Positions 15,044 through 17,750 of a stretch of 17,750 bases of DNA are shown here, piece after piece. The stretch's first letter is position 1, and the number at the start of each line of letters is the position of its first letter. A model generated the notes under the pieces. It had not been told where the DNA came from and made no database searches. It was given only the letters and a program-made list of their open reading frames with translations. Source of the stretch: JAMXLO01 sp035511435. GTDB lineage: Bacteria; Pseudomonadota; Alphaproteobacteria; Acetobacterales; Acetobacteraceae. The stretch covers positions 1 through 17,750 of the forward strand of contig DATKFJ010000473.1 in assembly GCA_035511435.1 (NCBI GenBank), in the 5' to 3' direction. Made by a program: the position numbers and the translations under genes.

Positions 15044-15063
15044 AGGGGCGTTTCGTTGCGTCG

Positions 15064-15990
15064 TCAGGTGTTGGTGAGCAGGCGGCGGGCTTCGGCGGCG
15101 TCGGTGGCTATCTGGGCCTTCAGGGCGTCGAGGCCAGCGAATTTCTGTTCGGGGCGGATGTAGGCGTGGAGGGCTACCGCGAGTTCGGCGCCGTAGATGT
15201 CGGCATCGAAGTCGAAGATGTTGACCTCCAGGCGGCTTTCGGGACCTTCGTTCACCGTGGGGCGGCGGCCGATGTTGGCGACGCCGCGGCGCCAGGTTCC
15301 GTCGGGCAGGCGGATCGTCACCGCGTAGACGCCGCGCGCGGGTTCCAGGTGTCGGCCGAGGGCGACGTTGGCGGTGGGGAAGCCGATGGTGCGGCCTCGG
15401 GCGTCGCCGTGGGCGACCTCGCCCCGGATGGTCCAGGGGCGGCCCAGATCGGCGGTGGCGCGTTCCGGGTAGCCGTCCTGTAGCGCGCGGCGGATGCGGG
15501 TGGCGGAGATCGGGCCGCCGGCGTCGGCCAGCAGGGGGACCAGGGTGAGGCCCATGCCCAGGGCCTCGGCGCGGTTGGCGAGGAATGTCGTGTCGCCACC
15601 GCGGCGGTGGCCGAAGGCGAAGTCCGGGCCGCAGACCAGGTGGCGGGCGCCGAGACCCTGGTGGAGGATATCGGCGACGAAGGCTTCGGCCGGCATCAGG
15701 CTGAAGGCGTGGTCGAACGGGAGTTCGTAGAGCAGGGTTACGCCGAGTGCGGCGAGGGCCTCGGCGCGTTCCGCGGAGAGGGTCAGGCGGAAGGGCGGGT
15801 CGTCGGGGCGGAAGTGTTCGCGCGGGTGGGGTTCGAAGGTGAGCACGCCGCGTGGGACCTCGGGGCGGGCGGCGTGGGCGGCGCGGATGACCTGGGCGTG
15901 GCCTTTGTGCATGCCGTCGAAATTGCCGAGGGCGACGGTGGCGCCTTTTGCGTCGGGCGGCAGATCGCGCCAGTCGTGGAAGATGCGCAT
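15064..15990 (-). CDS. ribF: Bifunctional riboflavin kinase / FAD synthetase
   Basis: This 308-residue cytoplasmic enzyme phosphorylates riboflavin to FMN and adenylates FMN to FAD (EC 2.7.1.26 and 2.7.7.2). The N-terminal nucleotidyltransferase domain has GNFDGMHKGH at 22-31 (the family usually has GVHxGH), CGPDFAFGHRRGG and the ISATRIR motif. The C-terminal flavokinase domain has GRTIGFPTANV, RGVYAVTI and VANIGRRPTVNEG. Length and domain order match the bacterial RibF family (about 310). ATG 15990 shares one base with the upstream MaoC gene stop (TGATG), so the two are co-translated. It is a housekeeping gene and marks the end of the accessory region to its left. Confidence 0.97.
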   Translation of the reverse strand: MRIFHDWRDLPPDAKGATVALGNFDGMHKGHAQVIRAAHAARPEVPRGVLTFEPHPREHFRPDDPPFRLTLSAERAEALAALGVTLLYELPFDHAFSLMPAEAFVADILHQGLGARHLVCGPDFAFGHRRGGDTTFLANRAEALGMGLTLVPLLADAGGPISATRIRRALQDGYPERATADLGRPWTIRGEVAHGDARGRTIGFPTANVALGRHLEPARGVYAVTIRLPDGTWRRGVANIGRRPTVNEGPESRLEVNIFDFDADIYGAELAVALHAYIRPEQKFAGLDALKAQIATDAAEARRLLTNT

Positions 15991-16412
15991 CAGGACCGCG
16001 AGGGCACCTGGACGTAGGCCTCGCCGTCGATCACCACTTCGTCGCCGACGGTGCAGACGGTGCTGAGCGTCGCTCGTTTTTTCTCAGGATTGAGACTGGT
16101 GATGGTGACGGTAGCCCTGACGGTGTCGCCGATCTTCACCGGGGCGGCGAAGCGCAGCGATTGGCGCATGTAGAGGGTGCCGGGGCCGGGCAGCCTGGTG
16201 CCGAGTACGGCGCTGATCAGGCCGGCGGAGAGCATGCCGTGGGCGATGCGCTCGCCGAACACCGATTGTTTGGCGACTTCGGCGTCGATGTGCACCGGGT
16301 TGGTGTCGGTGGAGACGGCGGCATACATGAGTATGTCGGCCTCCGTGATGGTCTTGCCGAGGCTGGCGGTCTGGCCGAGCTGCAGGTCTTCGAAGAAGTG
16401 GCCGGTGGTCAT
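15990..16412 (-). CDS. MaoC-family (R)-specific enoyl-CoA hydratase-like protein
   Basis: This 140-residue single hot-dog domain has the hydratase-2 motif: the catalytic pair D36 and H41 lies in DTNPVHID, followed by FGERIAHGMLSAGLIS. Related proteins (PhaJ) hydrate trans-2-enoyl-CoA to (R)-3-hydroxyacyl-CoA for polyhydroxyalkanoate synthesis or fatty-acid metabolism. The actual substrate is unknown. Length fits the family (130-160). ATG 16412 begins MTTGHFFEDLQLGQ, the usual MaoC opening. The frame stays open upstream to 16865, but that part is low-complexity and overlaps another gene. No clear Shine-Dalgarno sequence is seen. The stop overlaps the ribF start. Confidence 0.92.
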   Translation of the reverse strand: MTTGHFFEDLQLGQTASLGKTITEADILMYAAVSTDTNPVHIDAEVAKQSVFGERIAHGMLSAGLISAVLGTRLPGPGTLYMRQSLRFAAPVKIGDTVRATVTITSLNPEKKRATLSTVCTVGDEVVIDGEAYVQVPSRS

Positions 16413-16532
16413 TGGGGGCGTCCGCGGTTGTGCGGGCGCTTTCTGGGGTATGGCGGCGGGCAACGCAACTACGTGGCAGGCGGCGGCGCGGCTTTGGTGG
16501 GAGCGGTGTGGCGGTTGGCGGTGCGCGGCTGT

Positions 16533-16600
16533 GCCGTGGGACGGGTTCGCGGGTGGCCGAGGGTGCGCCGTGGGACGGGTTCGGGGGTTATTCCTGGCTG
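16533..16600. repeat. 34-bp-period direct repeat with a 17-bp identical core
   Basis: GCCGTGGGACGGGTTCG occurs at 16533-16549 and 16567-16583. It spans the gap after the hypothetical gene and runs into that gene's last codons. No function is evident. Confidence 0.7.
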
Positions 16601-17352
16601 CCGCTGTCGCCGGGATGGGTCGCCTGGCCGTGATCCCGCGTCGCGAGCGCCGTGCGCAGGGTGGCCATCGCGGACGCCGCGGTGGTTGCGGTTGTTGCGG
16701 TTGACGCGGTTTTTGCGGACCTGGGGTCGGGAGCGCGTTGATCGGCATGCTGGGCGGTGTGCTGGGTGCGGCCTTGGATCCACGCCAGCGGGTTCCGGCG
16801 CGGGGCGGCATTTGGCGCGGTTTCGGGTGGCGGGGGCGCGATTTCCGGCGGGGCAGGTTTGGCAACGGTGGATTTCGGCGCCGCTTTCATGGTGTCCGCG
16901 GGCGGTGGTTCGGCCGGCATGTCGGGTTCGGGCATGTCGGGTGCGGGTTTGGCGGCGGGTATTGGACGCTGGGATGGCTGCGGCTTGCGGAGGTAGCGCA
17001 GGGCCGACGCGTAGGCACGGCCGGCGGCGAGGGCGCGGCCTCGGAGCCGGGCCACCTGGTCGTCCGACATGCCGGGCTGGGCGGCGCGGGCGAAATTATC
17101 CATGGCGGACTGCGCCGCGGCGATCGCGAAGACGGCGAGCTGGGCATCGGCCGGGTTTCGCGGATCGAGGCTGTCGAAGAGTTCCCGCGTGGCGTCCCAT
17201 TTTTCGGCCCATTCCGGCGAACCGTCCCGCCGTTCCATCGGCATGGTGGCGGCAAGGGACTGGAGCAGGCGCTTGGTGAAGATGTCGGAGAGCGGACGTT
17301 CGGGGGTGTTGGTGGGGGCGTTGGGTGGGTCGTCCGGGGTGTGCATGTCCAT
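16588..17352 (-). CDS. Hypothetical protein with helical N-terminal part and Ala/Pro-rich C-terminal tail
   Basis: I do not recognise this 254-residue protein. Residues about 20-122 look like a folded, mostly helical domain (SDIFTKRLLQSLAATMPMER; LAVFAIAAAQSAMDNFARAA; RGRALAAGRAYASALRYLRK). From about 125 the sequence is Pro, Ala, Lys and Thr-rich, with PDMPEPDMPAEPPP and a Thr/Ala run near residues 215-228, and is probably disordered. There is no signal peptide or membrane segment. ATG 17352 has GGGAG eight bases upstream. ATG 17346 is a second in-frame option. The intergenic side upstream carries an FNR/FixK-like box. The gene lies 175 bases before the MaoC gene on the same strand. The real-gene call rests on length, ribosome binding site and the protein-like N-terminal half. 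Confidence 0.75.
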   Translation of the reverse strand: MDMHTPDDPPNAPTNTPERPLSDIFTKRLLQSLAATMPMERRDGSPEWAEKWDATRELFDSLDPRNPADAQLAVFAIAAAQSAMDNFARAAQPGMSDDQVARLRGRALAAGRAYASALRYLRKPQPSQRPIPAAKPAPDMPEPDMPAEPPPADTMKAAPKSTVAKPAPPEIAPPPPETAPNAAPRRNPLAWIQGRTQHTAQHADQRAPDPRSAKTASTATTATTAASAMATLRTALATRDHGQATHPGDSGSQE

Positions 17353-17463
17353 GAGGGTTTCTCCCGCCGCGGGTTGGTGCGGTGGGGGTTATACGAACAA
17401 ATGGTGAACATGGGGTTAAGGGGCGATGTTTCACTTCCCATACCCGTAACAACGTTTGGCTGC

Positions 17464-17477
17464 CTGATGTAGATCAA
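17464..17477. promoter_or_regulatory. FNR/FixK-like binding site
   Basis: CTGATGTAGATCAA matches the TTGAT-N4-ATCAA pattern of FNR/FixK/Anr-type regulators at 9 of 10 specified bases. On the minus strand it reads TTGATCTACATCAG. Its centre is 47 bases upstream of ATG 17517 and about 118 bases upstream of ATG 17352, so it could serve either divergent gene. Oxygen-responsive control is inference from the motif alone. Confidence 0.45.
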
Positions 17478-17516
17478 GCGATTTGACATTTGTCTAGGAT
17501 CGTTGATGTTCTCGCT

Positions 17517-17684
17517 ATGACAACCGCAGCGCAATACCAACGCTGGGCGGCAAATGCCCGCGCCATGGCGTCCGACCTATCTGATGGTCCCACCCGGGAC
17601 GCGTTGCTTTATGTCGCCCGGTCCCATGAGCACGAGGCGCTACGGCTTGAAGGCGCTGAAGATTGCAAGGATGCCGCCGACTGA
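17517..17684 (+). CDS. Small hypothetical protein (55 residues)
   Basis: The protein begins MTTAAQYQRWAANARAMASD and is predicted to be two helices with many Ala, Arg, Glu and His. It ends in an acidic tail (CKDAAD). It resembles short helical proteins common in alphaproteobacteria whose function is unknown to me. The frame can be extended to a TTG at 17490, but the ATG gives the more protein-like start. No Shine-Dalgarno sequence is present, so a leaderless mRNA is possible: TTGACA at 17483-17488 with a weak GATGTT at 17505-17510 would start transcription near the ATG. It lies between the arms of a 13-bp inverted repeat, downstream of the FNR/FixK-like box. Confidence 0.6.
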   Translation: MTTAAQYQRWAANARAMASDLSDGPTRDALLYVARSHEHEALRLEGAEDCKDAAD

Positions 17685-17750
17685 TTGACCCGCGACGGGT
17701 AGCCTAGTCCTTCCGCTCTGGTCCGCGCTTTTATGTCAAGTGAAACATCG

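Larger units (their letters stand above)
17424..17750. repeat. Perfect 13-bp inverted repeat flanking a small gene
   Basis: CGATGTTTCACTT (17424-17436) and its exact reverse complement AAGTGAAACATCG (17738-17750) stand 301 bases apart on either side of the small gene. The second copy ends at the window edge, so the match may be longer. The TGTTTCAC / GTGAAACA cores equal half-sites of the ParB parS sequence, but neither copy is a full parS. Confidence 0.7.

Noticed and set aside
17424..17436. A parS centromere site
   Set aside because: Only the half TGTTTCAC is present. The following bases TTCCC do not complete the palindrome.
17483..17500. TTGACA with TAGGAT as a promoter pair
   Set aside because: The two hexamers are only 6 bases apart, too close for a sigma70 promoter.
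17688..17700. ACCCG-CGA-CGGGT as a terminator after the small gene
   Set aside because: A 5-bp stem with a 3-base loop and no T-run is too weak to call.
1..17750. tRNA or rRNA genes, transposases, integrases or phage genes
   Set aside because: I saw no cloverleaf-like segment ending in CCA, no rRNA-like stretch, and no open frame with transposase, integrase or phage motifs.

Overview
The DNA is GC-rich and its genes are tightly packed, with many 1-11 bp overlaps and several GTG/TTG starts. The gene content (ribF beside a MaoC hydratase, a Wzm/Wzt glycan exporter, a hexuronate operon) suggests an alphaproteobacterium. Acetobacteraceae or another Rhodospirillales member is my best guess. This is inference from gene content and composition, as no rRNA or other phylogenetic marker is present.

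Region 1 (1-8461) is a surface-polysaccharide locus. Leftward from about 5987 run an ABC-2 permease (Wzm type), an ATPase with a C-terminal carbohydrate-binding domain (Wzt type), a GT4 glycosyltransferase, and a very large gene that leaves the window at base 1. That last gene is one uninterrupted frame of at least 805 codons. It encodes a GT-B glycosyltransferase, then about 140 residues of coiled coil containing near-perfect 60-bp tandem repeats, then a TylF/MycF-type sugar O-methyltransferase. The layout recalls WbdD, the chain-terminating molecular ruler of E. coli O9a, which also works with a Wzt that carries a glycan-recognition domain. Rightward, after a 328-bp gap holding a nested inverted repeat, come a second GT4 glycosyltransferase and an RmlD-like sugar-nucleotide reductase.

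Region 2 (about 8496-14980) looks like one rightward catabolic operon: a GntR/FCD regulator, uxuA (mannonate dehydratase), uxuB (fructuronate reductase), and a complete four-gene ABC importer of the polar-amino-acid family (binding protein, two permeases, ATPase). A perfect 16-bp palindrome with a FadR-type GTATAC core fills the spacer of the predicted promoter. The binding protein keeps the Arg expected to hold a carboxylate but has Asn where amino-acid binders usually have the ammonium-binding Asp. This fits a sugar-acid cargo. Uronate isomerase and KDG kinase/aldolase genes are not in the window.

Region 3 (15064-17352, leftward) holds a hypothetical protein with an Ala/Pro-rich tail, a MaoC-like hydratase and ribF. 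The last two overlap by one base.

Region 4 (17353-17750) is a divergent intergenic region with an FNR/FixK-like box, a short hypothetical gene, and a perfect 13-bp inverted repeat on either side of that gene.

A recurring theme is short tandem duplication at or near gene starts: 21-bp units in wzt, 18 bp at the uxuA start, and 17 bp at the junction of the second permease and the ATPase gene.
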